From an uncultured Alistipes sp. (GTDB taxonomy: Bacteria > Bacteroidota > Bacteroidia > Bacteroidales > Rikenellaceae), in NCBI GenBank assembly GCA_947591475.1, contig CANQDE010000001.1, positions 496,001 through 560,000 of the forward strand: a stretch of DNA of 64,000 nt, written 5' to 3'. Shown here piece by piece: positions 31,929-41,237 of this stretch. The position numbers and the translations under genes are program-made. The number at the start of each line of letters is the position of its first letter. Position 1 is the first letter of the stretch. The notes beneath the pieces were generated by a model. It was not told the DNA's origin. It made no database searches and saw nothing but the letters and a program-made list of their open reading frames with translations.

Positions 31929-34781
31929 ATGCAAGGCTTTCTGGAAGAGGTCGCCGAGCGGCTGTATGCCCGTTACGGCGAGGCATTGGCCGACAGAGCC
32001 TTGCTGTTTCCTTCGCGACGGGCGCGCCTCTTCTTCACCGAAGCCCTCTCCCGCATCGTCGAACGCCCGATTTGGCAGCCGCAATGGGTTACCATCGACG
32101 ACTTGATGTCCGAAATATCGGGCTTGCGAACCGGCGAACGCATCCGGCTCATCACGGAACTCTACAAAGTCTATTCGAACTATCACGACGAACCGTTCGA
32201 CAAGTTCTATTTCTGGGGCGATCTGCTGCTGAACGATTTCGACACGATCGACAAGTATCTGATCGACGCCGACATGCTCTTCCGGAATATCAGCGATCTG
32301 AAAGAACTCGAAGCCGACTTGTCGTACCTCACGCCGGCGCAACAACAAATCATCCGGACGTTCTGGTCATCGTTCGGCGAGGAGGTCGATCTTTCCAAAG
32401 AGAAACGCCGTTTTTTGGCGATCTGGCGCACGCTCGGGCCCATCTATCGGGATTACCGCAAACGGCTCGAATCGGTCGGCATCGCCTATAACGGCATGGT
32501 GCAGCGAGCCGCCGCCGAATGCCTGCAGGAGGGTAGTTTCGCCTTTCCGGAGCCGCGGCAATATGTCGTAGCCGGATTCAATGCCCTGTCCGAATGCGAG
32601 AAAATACTCTTCCGGTTTCTGGCGACCAATGCCGAAACCGACTTCTACTGGGATTACGATTCCTATTATACGGCCAATTCCGAGCAGGAAGCCGGCCTGT
32701 TTGTACGCGATAATATCATCCGGTTTCCGGCCCGCGACGACCTTTCGCATGACAACATGCGGAACGAAAAGCAGTTGGCGGCGGTTGCCGCCGTATCGAA
32801 TGCCGTGCAATGCAAATACGTCACTGAAATCCTGCATCGACTTTCCGCCGAAGCGCCGTTGGACAAACGGACAGCCATCGTATTGACCGATGAAAATCTG
32901 TTGATGCCGCTGCTCTACGCCTTGCCAAGCGAGGCGAGGGAGGTCAACGTAACGATGGGGTATCCCTTGCGATCCACCTTGGCCTACACGTTCATCGAAC
33001 GGCTCATCGAGCTGCAACACCACCGCCGAACCGATAAAAACGGACATACGGCCTTCTATCATACCGATGTAACCGGTCTGTTGTCGCATCCCTACGTCAT
33101 GGAACACGACGCAAAAGCGACCGCCACGCAACAAGAGACGATTCTCCGCGAACGACGCATCGCCGTCGATGCCGATTGGCTCGGAACGACCGAATTGCTG
33201 AAACGCATCTTCCGGCCGGCCGCCACGTGGCCCGAAATGTCGGATTATCTGCTCGATGTGCTCGACGGCATCGCGCATACGCCATACTCGGGCGATGATG
33301 CACGCGAACGCATCGAATTTCTCTCCGTCATCTCGGCCGAAATCGTCAAGCTGCGCAACTCGCTGGAAAAATGCGAAATCGACATCATTCCCGAAGTCTA
33401 TGCCTCCCTTCTGCGCCGTCATTTGCAAACCCAGCGGATTCCGTTCGAAGGCGAGCCGTTGAAAGGGGTGCAGGTCATGGGGATTCTCGAAACGCGCAAC
33501 CTCGATTTCGACCATGTAATCATTCTCTCGATGACCGACGACAACTTCCCGGGCAATCGGCTCGCCCAAGCATCGTTCATTCCCTACAATCTGCGGGCGG
33601 CCTATTCGTTGCCGACCCCCGAGCATCACGAAGGGGTTTACGCCTACTATTTTTACCGGTTGATCCAACGGGCGAAAAGCGTGCACATGCTTTATTGTTC
33701 GCACGCCGACGACAAATCGACCGGCGAACCGAGCCGCTATATCCGGCAGTTGGATTACGAAAGCGGCTTCCCCATCCGCAAAATCGAGGTCGGTGTGGAT
33801 GTCAATTTGGCCGAAAGCACTTCGATCGAGGTGCCAAAAGATGCGAACGTCTTGCACAGTCTGGCCCGATTCACCGACCCCGAGAATCCGGCAACGCTCT
33901 CTCCGACTGCCTTTTTCCGTTATGTCGCTTGTCCGTTGCGTTTTTATTTCGCGTCGGTCGCCCGGCTGAAACCTGACGACGAAATCACGGAAGAGATCGA
34001 CGCCCCGATGTTCGGAACCATCCTCCATGCGGCTGTCCAAAAGCTCTATTCACGAATCAAGGGCGAGGCCCATCCGGGCAATACCTTAAAAGGCTTGCTC
34101 CGCACCGATGCCATCGCCCGAGCGGTCGAAGCAGCCATCAACGAAAATTACTTGCACGACGAAACGGCTTCGGTACATGATTACACCGGCAATCTGTTAT
34201 TGGTCAAGGACATCGTTATGCGTTATCTGCGGGGCGGCGTATTGCCCTACGATGCGGCGAACGACCGTTTCACGCTCGCCGGATTGGAAGAACCGGTCGA
34301 TTACGGATTCCCGTTCCCGACGGCCGACGGCGAACGTCTCCTGAAATTCGCCGGCATCGCCGACCGAATCGACCGGCTCGACGACGGAACTTTGCGCGTC
34401 GTGGACTACAAGACCGGTTCGCCGCATCTGGAGTTCAAAGGGCTGGAATCGCTTTTTCGGGGAACGGGGAAACAACGGCTGTCGAACATCGTGCAAACCC
34501 TGCTCTATGCCATGATGCTCTTCCACAAACAGCAGATGGATGCAGTTCCGGCGCTCTATTACGTGCGGGCCATCAATCGGCCCGATTATTCGCCGTTGCT
34601 GAACGACAAGGAGACGGGCGTTTGCGGTGCCCCGTACTCGTTTTATTGCGAAAAGTTCGAACAGCTCGTTCGTGAAACGCTGACGGAAATCTACGATCCC
34701 GCTGTTCCGTTCCGTCAATGCGAGGAGCTGGACACCTGCACCTATTGTGATTTCAATACCATTTGCAAACGCGGGGAATAA
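31929..34781 (+). CDS. AddB-like PD-(D/E)XK nuclease with iron-sulfur Cys cluster
   Basis: Partner nuclease of the AddA-like helicase, 950 residues. The N-terminus (LLFPSRRARLFFTEALS) matches the inactive helicase part of AddB and lacks a Walker A loop. The C-terminal nuclease region has LSPTAFFRYVACPLRFYF, FGTILHAAVQKLY and the catalytic VVDYKTG. The upstream CPLRFYF Cys and the three Cys of LDTCTYCDFNTIC near the end form the 4Fe-4S staple typical of AddB. It follows DUF2807 by 12 bp. A nearby copy of the dispersed promoter repeat begins 70 bp after its stop. Confidence 0.9.
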   Translation: MQGFLEEVAERLYARYGEALADRALLFPSRRARLFFTEALSRIVERPIWQPQWVTIDDLMSEISGLRTGERIRLITELYKVYSNYHDEPFDKFYFWGDLLLNDFDTIDKYLIDADMLFRNISDLKELEADLSYLTPAQQQIIRTFWSSFGEEVDLSKEKRRFLAIWRTLGPIYRDYRKRLESVGIAYNGMVQRAAAECLQEGSFAFPEPRQYVVAGFNALSECEKILFRFLATNAETDFYWDYDSYYTANSEQEAGLFVRDNIIRFPARDDLSHDNMRNEKQLAAVAAVSNAVQCKYVTEILHRLSAEAPLDKRTAIVLTDENLLMPLLYALPSEAREVNVTMGYPLRSTLAYTFIERLIELQHHRRTDKNGHTAFYHTDVTGLLSHPYVMEHDAKATATQQETILRERRIAVDADWLGTTELLKRIFRPAATWPEMSDYLLDVLDGIAHTPYSGDDARERIEFLSVISAEIVKLRNSLEKCEIDIIPEVYASLLRRHLQTQRIPFEGEPLKGVQVMGILETRNLDFDHVIILSMTDDNFPGNRLAQASFIPYNLRAAYSLPTPEHHEGVYAYYFYRLIQRAKSVHMLYCSHADDKSTGEPSRYIRQLDYESGFPIRKIEVGVDVNLAESTSIEVPKDANVLHSLARFTDPENPATLSPTAFFRYVACPLRFYFASVARLKPDDEITEEIDAPMFGTILHAAVQKLYSRIKGEAHPGNTLKGLLRTDAIARAVEAAINENYLHDETASVHDYTGNLLLVKDIVMRYLRGGVLPYDAANDRFTLAGLEEPVDYGFPFPTADGERLLKFAGIADRIDRLDDGTLRVVDYKTGSPHLEFKGLESLFRGTGKQRLSNIVQTLLYAMMLFHKQQMDAVPALYYVRAINRPDYSPLLNDKETGVCGAPYSFYCEKFEQLVRETLTEIYDPAVPFRQCEELDTCTYCDFNTICKRGE

Positions 34782-34850
34782 GGCCGCATTCGAACGTCAT
34801 AAAGCGACCGAGAATCTTCGGCGGCATCATCTTACTCTCGTTTTTTATCC

Positions 34851-34937
34851 GTATCTTTGGCTTCGCCGAAGATACGGCACCTCGGCAAAAATTACAAACA
34901 AGTTTGCATTTTTGCACTCGGCTTTTTTGTATCTTTG
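34851..34937 (+). repeat. Dispersed promoter-bearing repeat, copy A
   Basis: The copy starts with the hairpin GTATCTTTGG-CTTCG-CCGAAGATAC, continues with CTCGGCAAAA and CAAACAAG, then GCACTCGGCTTTTTT, and ends in the -7 box TATCTTTG (34930-34937). It lies upstream of the sodium symporter gene at 35036. Related copies occur at 46505-46639, 61007-61089 and 62268-62405. It is closest to the copy at 61007-61089. Confidence 0.8.
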
Positions 34938-35035
34938 CACAGCTTCAAAAATCCGCTCGCCGGAACGGGTCGGAAATTCAAAATCGTCCGGATTCGTTGA
35001 CTAACCGTGCCGAGCGTGCAAATTAAGGAAGAAGA

Positions 35036-36487
35036 ATGTCGCCTGCTGCCGTCATCTTAACCGTATTGGGATATATCGTTCTCCTGTTCGCGCTGGCCCG
35101 TATCTCGGGCCGACGAGCAGGAAATGCAGCCTTTTTTACGGGAAACCGACGTACACCGTGGTACATGGCCGCATCCGCCATGATCGCCGCAGCCATGTCA
35201 GGCGTTACGTTCATCTCCGTCCCCGGGTCGGTTGCGACGGACGCATTCTCCTACATGCAGATGGTCATGGGATTTACGGTTGGGCAGTTCCTCATCGCTT
35301 TCGTATTGATTCCGACCTTCTACCGATTGCAGGTCATTTCGCTGTACGAATACCTCGATACCCGATTCGGAATCGTTTCGCACCGAACCGGCGCATGGTT
35401 TTTCTTTCTGTCGAAGATGTCCGGCACCGCGCTCAAGGTCTACATCGTCTGCGCCGTGATGCAGGGGTTGGTTTTCGATTATTACGGCGTGCCGTTTTGG
35501 CTCAATGCGACGCTCACCATGGCGTTCGTTTGGCTCTATACGCAACAAGGCGGCGTAAAGACGCTGATTTGGACGGATACGCTCAAAACCATCTGTTTGG
35601 TCGGCAGTTTGGTATTGACCATCGTTTGCCTGATGCACGGCATGGATTGGTCGCTCGCCGAGACAACCCGACAAGTCGTGCAATCGTCCATGTCGCGCAT
35701 CTTTTTCTTCGACGACCCCGCATCGGGAACCTATTTCTGGAAGATGTTTTTCGCCGGCATCGTGCTGCTTGTGGCGATGACCGGCCTCGACCAAGACATG
35801 ATGCAACGGAACATGAGTTGCGCCACGCCCCGCGATGCACAAAAAAATATCCTGCTCACGGCATGCTGTCAGATTTTCGTCATCCTGCTGTTTCTGATTC
35901 TCGGCGTCCTGCTTTACCGTTACATGGATTATATCGGGATGCCCCTGCCGGCCAAAAGCGATCAGGTCTTTTCGCAGGTAGCCGTCAATGGAGGGATGCC
36001 GCTTATCGTTGGCATTCTGTTCGTTATCGGGCTTATTTCAAGCACCTATTCATCCGCCGGTTCCGCGCTAACCGCCTTGACGACCTCTTTCACGGTGGAC
36101 ATCCTCGCGGCCACGAAACAGTCCGACGAACGCCGATTGACCCGAACTCGACGCATCGTGCATATTGCGATGGCCGCTTGCATGACCCTCGTGATATTGG
36201 CGTTCGAATACGGCGTCGACGACAGCGTCATCAATTTGGTATACAAGGTCGCCGGATATACTTATGGGCCGATTTTGGGCCTGTTCGTTTTCGGATTGAT
36301 GACCCAGCGCCGAATCAGAGACCGTTGGATTCCCCTCGCAGCAATTGCCGCTCCTGTGTTGAGCGGCCTGCTGCAATACGTCGCCCGCACCCGTTGGAAT
36401 TACCAGATCGGCTTCGAACTATTGATTTACAACGCCGCATTCACGATGATCGGCATGTTGCTTTTAACGAAACGAAATGAAAAATAG
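35036..36487 (+). CDS. Sodium:solute symporter (SSS family)
   Basis: Secondary transporter of 483 residues with about 13 membrane helices, of the SSS/SLC5 family. The N-terminal FALARISGRRAGNAAFFTGN, SAMIAAAMSGVTFISVPG and the sodium-site segment GLISSTYSSAGSALTALTTS are characteristic. Its substrate is unknown. Candidates by family are sialic acid, sugars, amino acids or vitamins. It overlaps the next gene, a secreted amidase-like protein, by 11 bp. This coupling suggests import of a product released by the amidase, such as a peptidoglycan fragment. That is inference. Confidence 0.92.
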   Translation: MSPAAVILTVLGYIVLLFALARISGRRAGNAAFFTGNRRTPWYMAASAMIAAAMSGVTFISVPGSVATDAFSYMQMVMGFTVGQFLIAFVLIPTFYRLQVISLYEYLDTRFGIVSHRTGAWFFFLSKMSGTALKVYIVCAVMQGLVFDYYGVPFWLNATLTMAFVWLYTQQGGVKTLIWTDTLKTICLVGSLVLTIVCLMHGMDWSLAETTRQVVQSSMSRIFFFDDPASGTYFWKMFFAGIVLLVAMTGLDQDMMQRNMSCATPRDAQKNILLTACCQIFVILLFLILGVLLYRYMDYIGMPLPAKSDQVFSQVAVNGGMPLIVGILFVIGLISSTYSSAGSALTALTTSFTVDILAATKQSDERRLTRTRRIVHIAMAACMTLVILAFEYGVDDSVINLVYKVAGYTYGPILGLFVFGLMTQRRIRDRWIPLAAIAAPVLSGLLQYVARTRWNYQIGFELLIYNAAFTMIGMLLLTKRNEK

Positions 36488-39440
36488 CCTTTTTTGCCTG
36501 CTGTTCGCTTTTCTGACCTGCTCCGGAGCATCCGCAGCCGCACCCATCGGTTCTTCGACCCGTCAAAAGATCGACGAAACGCTCGATCGCATCGTCGCCC
36601 GCGAAGTTACGGGCGCGAACGTCCGCATCCAGTCGATCAAAGCATCCCGCGGACGGGTCAGGATATACGCCTCGATCGGATTGTCCTACTACCCGTTCCG
36701 CGAAGAGAACACGAAAGCTCTCTACGATTCGATACGGGCCCTTCTGCCGCGTGAATACCGCAAGGCCCGAATCGAACTCTATACTGACCGACACGAAATC
36801 ACCCAACTGATTCCGTTGGCTTACCGCACCGTCCTGCCCAAAAGGAAAAAGGATCGGCCGATCCCCTTCGTCAACCGCGCTGAACGACCGTTGGTAACCC
36901 GTTTGTCGGCCGCCGCTGCGCCGTCGCAGGGACTGACCGGCCGTCATATCGCCGTATGGCAAAGCCACGGCCGCTACTTCGACCAAGAGAAAAACCGTTG
37001 GAAATGGCAGCGTTCGCAGCTTTGGGAGACGTGCGAAGACCTCTATACGCAAAGTTATGTTCTGCCGTACTTGGTTCCGATGCTTGAAAATGCCGGCGCT
37101 TGCGTGCTGCTGCCCCGCGAACGCGATGTGCAGCGCAACGAGGCAATCGCCGACAACGACCGACAAGAACAATATCGCGAGGAGGGAAGTTGGACGAACG
37201 GGGGTGCCGGATTCGCCCAACTGCGTCAAGTCTATCGCACCGGCGAGAACCCGTTCCGAGACGGCACGACCCGTCAAATCGCGAGTGTAGCCGGAGGCCC
37301 CGAAAGTCGGGCCATCTGGCAGACCGAAATTCCCGAAGCGGGGGAGTATGCCGTATATGTCAGCTACGAACAGACGCCGAACAGCGTGGACGATGCGCAT
37401 TACACGGTGCATCATGCAGGCGGAACGACCGACTTCGCGGTCAATCAGACCATGGGCGGCGGGACATGGATTTATCTCGGTCGCTTCCGGTTCGAAGCGG
37501 GAGAGCAGGAGGTCGTAACGTTGTCCAACCGTTCCCGTCGGGCCGGTCGTACCGTGTCGGCCGATGCCGTGAAAATCGGCGGGGGATTCGGCAATATCGC
37601 CCGTTCGGTCAACGATTCCCTGCGCATAAACGGCCAAAGCTATCCGGAAGAGACGAGCGGTTACCCGCGATTCTGTGAGGGGGCCCGTTATTGGCTCCAA
37701 TGGGCCGGATTCGACGAATCGGTCTATGCTCCCAAGCAGCATCTCGACGACTACAAAGAAGACTACATGTCGCGGGCCCATTGGGTCAACGCATTGATGG
37801 GCGGGTCGCAACGACTGCCCGATTCGACCGGTCTGCACATTCCGATCGACTTAGCGCTGGCCTTCCATTCCGATGCCGGTGTCCGCGAGGGCGATGAAAC
37901 CGTCGGTACGCTGGGAATTTTCTATACGAAAGACAATAACGGACGATTCGTCGGAGGAGCCGACCGCTACCGTTCGCGCGATTTGGCCGACATCGTCATG
38001 ACGCAGATCGTCGGCGATATTCGCCGGACGTTCGAACCGGAGTGGAACCGTCGCGGAATGTGGAACCGTTCCTACTACGAAGCCCGCGTCCCATGCGCGC
38101 CGACCATGTTGCTGGAATTGCTGTCGCATCAGAACTTCGCCGATATGCGTTACGGGCTCGATCCGCGTTTCCGGTTCACAGTCAGCCGCGCCGCCTACAA
38201 GGGAATTTTGCGCTATCTCAGTTCGCAATACGGCACGCCCTACGTCGTACAGCCGTTGCCGGTCGAAGCGTTCGGCATCGAATTCGTCGACGAGAACAAA
38301 GTGCAGTTGAGTTGGTCGCCGGTCATCGACACGTTAGAGGCAACCGCTATTCCGACCGGCTACATCGTCTACACGCGCAAAGGCGACAGCGGATTCGACA
38401 ACGGCCGCCGCGTCGACGCCCCGACCTGCATTCTTGAACAGGAACCCGGAGAAATATACAGTTATCGGATTACGGCCGTCAACGCCGGCGGCGAAAGTTT
38501 TCCGAGCGAAACCCTCGCCGCATGCCGCATGCCGGAAGAACGGGGCCGATTGCTGATCGTCAACGGATTCGACCGCGTAAGCGCTCCGTACAGCGTCCGC
38601 CGCGACAGTCTGGCCGGATTCTACAACCACATCGATGCAGGCGTTCCCGACCGACAGGATATTTCCTTCATCGGAGAGCAACGGGTGTTCGACCTTTCGA
38701 TGGCGGGCAGCGACAACGACTATCGTGCCCTCGGCGCCAGCCGAAACGAATACGAAACCGATGTCATCGGCGGCAATACGTTCGACTATCCATACCTGCA
38801 TGGCGAAGCCGCCGTGCAAGCGGGTTATTCGTTCTGTTCGGCTTCGGCAAAAGCCGTCGAACAAAACCGGACGACCCTTTCGGGCTATTCGGCCGTCGAC
38901 TTGCTATTGGGCGAACAGCGATCGACTGCGGTCGGTCGGGGAACACGCGGCACGGAATACCGGACGTTCACGCCCGAAATGCAGCAGGCCTTGCGCCGCA
39001 TGCTGGCCGACGGGGGAACCCTCTTCGTCTCGGGTAGTTACGTCGTGTCGGACTTATGGCACTGGCCCGACACGGATGCGTCCGACCGCGAATTTGCCGA
39101 ACAAGTGCTGCATGTTACGCTCGACCGCGACCGGGCTGCCCGACAAGGCCGTGTGCGCGTCATCGCATCTCCGTCCGTCGATTTTTCACGCGGCGAATAC
39201 CGGTTCCACGTCGATTTGGGCCCCGATCACTATGCCGTCGAATCGCCCGACGCACTGCAACCGGCCGGCAAACAGGCGATCGCCGTCCTGCGTTATGCCG
39301 AGAACGGACGGACAGCCGGTGTGGCTTCGACCGACAACGGGCGTGTATTCGTCTTGGGATTTCCGTTCGAAGCCTTGCAGACCTCGCGCGAACGGGAACG
39401 ATTGATGCGAGACGTGCTGCATTTTCTGACCAACAACTGA
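36477..39440 (+). CDS. Secreted amidase_3/golvesin-domain multidomain protein
   Basis: Exported protein of 987 residues (signal peptide ending SGASAAA). An N-acetylmuramoyl-L-alanine-amidase-like fold begins around residue 150 (GRHIAVWQSHGRYFD, then LWETCEDLYTQSYV, with His and Glu as zinc ligands). It is interrupted by a golvesin/xanthan-lyase-type beta domain (about 260-370, YAVYVSYEQ and WIYLGRFRFEAG) and resumes at LALAFHSDAG. A fibronectin-type-III-like segment (about 600-680) and a Rossmann-like C-terminal region (LLIVNGFDR) follow. Proteins of this type are often labelled xanthan lyase, but the zinc residues favour peptidoglycan amidase activity. Confidence 0.82.
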   Translation: MKNSLFCLLFAFLTCSGASAAAPIGSSTRQKIDETLDRIVAREVTGANVRIQSIKASRGRVRIYASIGLSYYPFREENTKALYDSIRALLPREYRKARIELYTDRHEITQLIPLAYRTVLPKRKKDRPIPFVNRAERPLVTRLSAAAAPSQGLTGRHIAVWQSHGRYFDQEKNRWKWQRSQLWETCEDLYTQSYVLPYLVPMLENAGACVLLPRERDVQRNEAIADNDRQEQYREEGSWTNGGAGFAQLRQVYRTGENPFRDGTTRQIASVAGGPESRAIWQTEIPEAGEYAVYVSYEQTPNSVDDAHYTVHHAGGTTDFAVNQTMGGGTWIYLGRFRFEAGEQEVVTLSNRSRRAGRTVSADAVKIGGGFGNIARSVNDSLRINGQSYPEETSGYPRFCEGARYWLQWAGFDESVYAPKQHLDDYKEDYMSRAHWVNALMGGSQRLPDSTGLHIPIDLALAFHSDAGVREGDETVGTLGIFYTKDNNGRFVGGADRYRSRDLADIVMTQIVGDIRRTFEPEWNRRGMWNRSYYEARVPCAPTMLLELLSHQNFADMRYGLDPRFRFTVSRAAYKGILRYLSSQYGTPYVVQPLPVEAFGIEFVDENKVQLSWSPVIDTLEATAIPTGYIVYTRKGDSGFDNGRRVDAPTCILEQEPGEIYSYRITAVNAGGESFPSETLAACRMPEERGRLLIVNGFDRVSAPYSVRRDSLAGFYNHIDAGVPDRQDISFIGEQRVFDLSMAGSDNDYRALGASRNEYETDVIGGNTFDYPYLHGEAAVQAGYSFCSASAKAVEQNRTTLSGYSAVDLLLGEQRSTAVGRGTRGTEYRTFTPEMQQALRRMLADGGTLFVSGSYVVSDLWHWPDTDASDREFAEQVLHVTLDRDRAARQGRVRVIASPSVDFSRGEYRFHVDLGPDHYAVESPDALQPAGKQAIAVLRYAENGRTAGVASTDNGRVFVLGFPFEALQTSRERERLMRDVLHFLTNN

Positions 39441-39464
39441 TTTCACAACTAAAAACAAACGAAT

Positions 39465-39914
39465 ATGTCTCTCGAACAACAAATTTCGAAAGGTATCATG
39501 GAGGCGATGAAAGCCAAGGATACCGTACGGTTGAGCGCTTTGCGCAATGCGAAGAAGTACATCATCGAAGCCAAAACCGCCGGCCCGGAGGTTGCGGAGC
39601 TGCCCGATGCCGACGTGCTGAAAATCATCTCGAAATTGGCCAAACAGGGAACCGACTCCGCCGCCATTTTCGCGCAGCAGAATCGGAAAGACTTGGCCGA
39701 TGAAGAATTGGCGCAAGTGGCCGTCTACCAGGAATTTTTGCCGAAACAACTGACCGCCGAGGAGTTGACGGCCGAGCTGAAGGCCATTATCGCCGAAGTC
39801 GGCGCCACGTCGATGAAAGAGATGGGCAAAGTGATGGGCGTCGCTTCGAAACGGCTTGCCGGCCGCGCCGACGGCAAAGAGATTTCGGCCAAAGTCAAAG
39901 AGTTGCTCGCTTAA
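39465..39914 (+). CDS. GatB/YqeY domain protein
   Basis: Small helical protein of 149 residues of the YqeY family. These resemble the tRNA-binding tail of the amidotransferase subunit GatB. Conserved patches are MKAKDTVRLSALRNAKKYI, YQEFLPKQLTAEEL and the ending MGKVMGVASKRLAGRADGKE. Its role in cells is not firmly known, possibly tRNA-dependent amidation or tRNA binding. It sits 24 bp after the amidase-like gene and 12 bp before the protease gene. Confidence 0.92.
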   Translation: MSLEQQISKGIMEAMKAKDTVRLSALRNAKKYIIEAKTAGPEVAELPDADVLKIISKLAKQGTDSAAIFAQQNRKDLADEELAQVAVYQEFLPKQLTAEELTAELKAIIAEVGATSMKEMGKVMGVASKRLAGRADGKEISAKVKELLA

Positions 39915-39926
39915 AATCCGCCGTCG

Positions 39927-41075
39927 ATGAGACTATTGCTGTCGCTCCTCTGCGGCGTACTTACGTTGTCGGACGTATATGCCCGCAAGCCGTCGGTTTT
40001 GTTCGAAATGCCGTGTAGCATCGAATCGGATCGCGGACGCTGCATCGTCGTGGTCGAAACGGATGCAGGGCCGCATCGGTTCGCGCTCGACACAGGAACC
40101 TCCTATACGACCATCCGTAAAAAATTGTGCGAAAAGTTGCAGCTTACCGAAACCGGTCGGATCATCGGTAAGGATTTTGAGGGGCACCGAGCCTCGATCG
40201 TAACGGCCAGGCTTCCGCGACTGCGCATGGGCGAAGCCGAGTTCGAAAACCTTACGGTGGACGTCTTGCCCGATTCTTCGTATGTCTGGTGTCTGGGCAT
40301 CGACGGGCTTATCGGCAGCGATCTGTTGCGCAAATTCGTCATCCGATTTACGGATTCGGCCTTGCTGTTCGCCCGCGACTATCGGGCATTCGAAGACCTC
40401 GACCGAAACGCAGCTGCTCCGATCCACTTTTTCGCCAAATGTCCTTTCCTTGATCTGACTATCGGCGACGGAACGCACGATCTGGAAATCCGAGCGCTGT
40501 TTGACAGCGGTTCTTCGACTTTGGTCAATCTCCGTTACGCCGAATGCCTCCTATCAATCGACCGGAAGCTGCTCCGCAACGTGCGCCGGACTTCCGGTCG
40601 GCCCTCGCACACCGGATGGACCAATCGCTCCGCTGAAAGCGAGGCCGTGCGGGGTGTCGTTCCCGAACTCCGATTAGCAGGAACGACCTTGAAAGAGATT
40701 CCGCTCGAAGAGACCCATGGAGACACCAACAATATCGGGCTTCCGCTCCTGCGTTACGGGTCGATCGTCATTGATTATCGCGGGAAACGCTTTTGGCTGA
40801 TTCCGCACCCCGAGGCACCGGAACCGCCCGATACCACTATTCGAAACGTCGGCTTCGCATTCGATCGGAATCGATTGGTTGTCGGACGAATCTGGGACGA
40901 AACATTGGAAGAGGTCATCGCAACGGGTGACCGCATCCTACGCATCGGAAGCTACGACGTTTCCGAAATCGACCCTTGCGCGATCATTCGCGGCGAGATA
41001 CGCGGCGACCGGCCGGAGATAACCGTCGAACGCAAGGACGGAACAATCGTAACCGTCCCGATTAAAAGACTATGA
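39927..41075 (+). CDS. Exported retropepsin-like aspartyl protease with PDZ-like tail
   Basis: Predicted periplasmic protein of 382 residues with a signal peptide (ending SDVYA). It has two aspartyl-protease half-sites, Asp55 in FALDTGTSYTTI and Asp193 in LFDSGSSTLV. A pepsin-like fold in one chain is therefore likely, although the second site reads DSG. The last 80 residues resemble a PDZ domain (ATGDRILRIGSYDVSEID). Substrates are unknown. It closes the plus-strand run and is followed by a GC-rich repeat before the next gene. Confidence 0.82.
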   Translation: MRLLLSLLCGVLTLSDVYARKPSVLFEMPCSIESDRGRCIVVVETDAGPHRFALDTGTSYTTIRKKLCEKLQLTETGRIIGKDFEGHRASIVTARLPRLRMGEAEFENLTVDVLPDSSYVWCLGIDGLIGSDLLRKFVIRFTDSALLFARDYRAFEDLDRNAAAPIHFFAKCPFLDLTIGDGTHDLEIRALFDSGSSTLVNLRYAECLLSIDRKLLRNVRRTSGRPSHTGWTNRSAESEAVRGVVPELRLAGTTLKEIPLEETHGDTNNIGLPLLRYGSIVIDYRGKRFWLIPHPEAPEPPDTTIRNVGFAFDRNRLVVGRIWDETLEEVIATGDRILRIGSYDVSEIDPCAIIRGEIRGDRPEITVERKDGTIVTVPIKRL

Positions 41076-41112
41076 TAGTATTCACTTTCGGCTTGTCGTT
41101 TATTGACGTAGT

Positions 41113-41207
41113 TATTTGCGGCTTTTCAAAGCCGCGCGAGCCGCAGCCTCGGCGGGCGAAGGCTCGCTGCGCTCCCTTCGCAGGCTGCGCCCCGCATTTT
41201 GCAAGCC
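41113..41207 (+). repeat. 95-bp GC-rich palindromic repeat, copy 1
   Basis: Starts TATTTGCGGCTTT and ends GCAAGCC. It contains an 8-bp hairpin GCGGCTTT/AAAGCCGC and further GC-rich inverted segments (GCCTCGGCGGGCGAAGGC). A second copy of the same length lies at 62143-62237 in reverse orientation, with a compensatory base change in the hairpin. This copy ends 30 bp upstream of the transporter gene at 41238. Confidence 0.85.
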
Positions 41208-41237
41208 AAAAATAGATACTTTCCAAGCATTATAATT

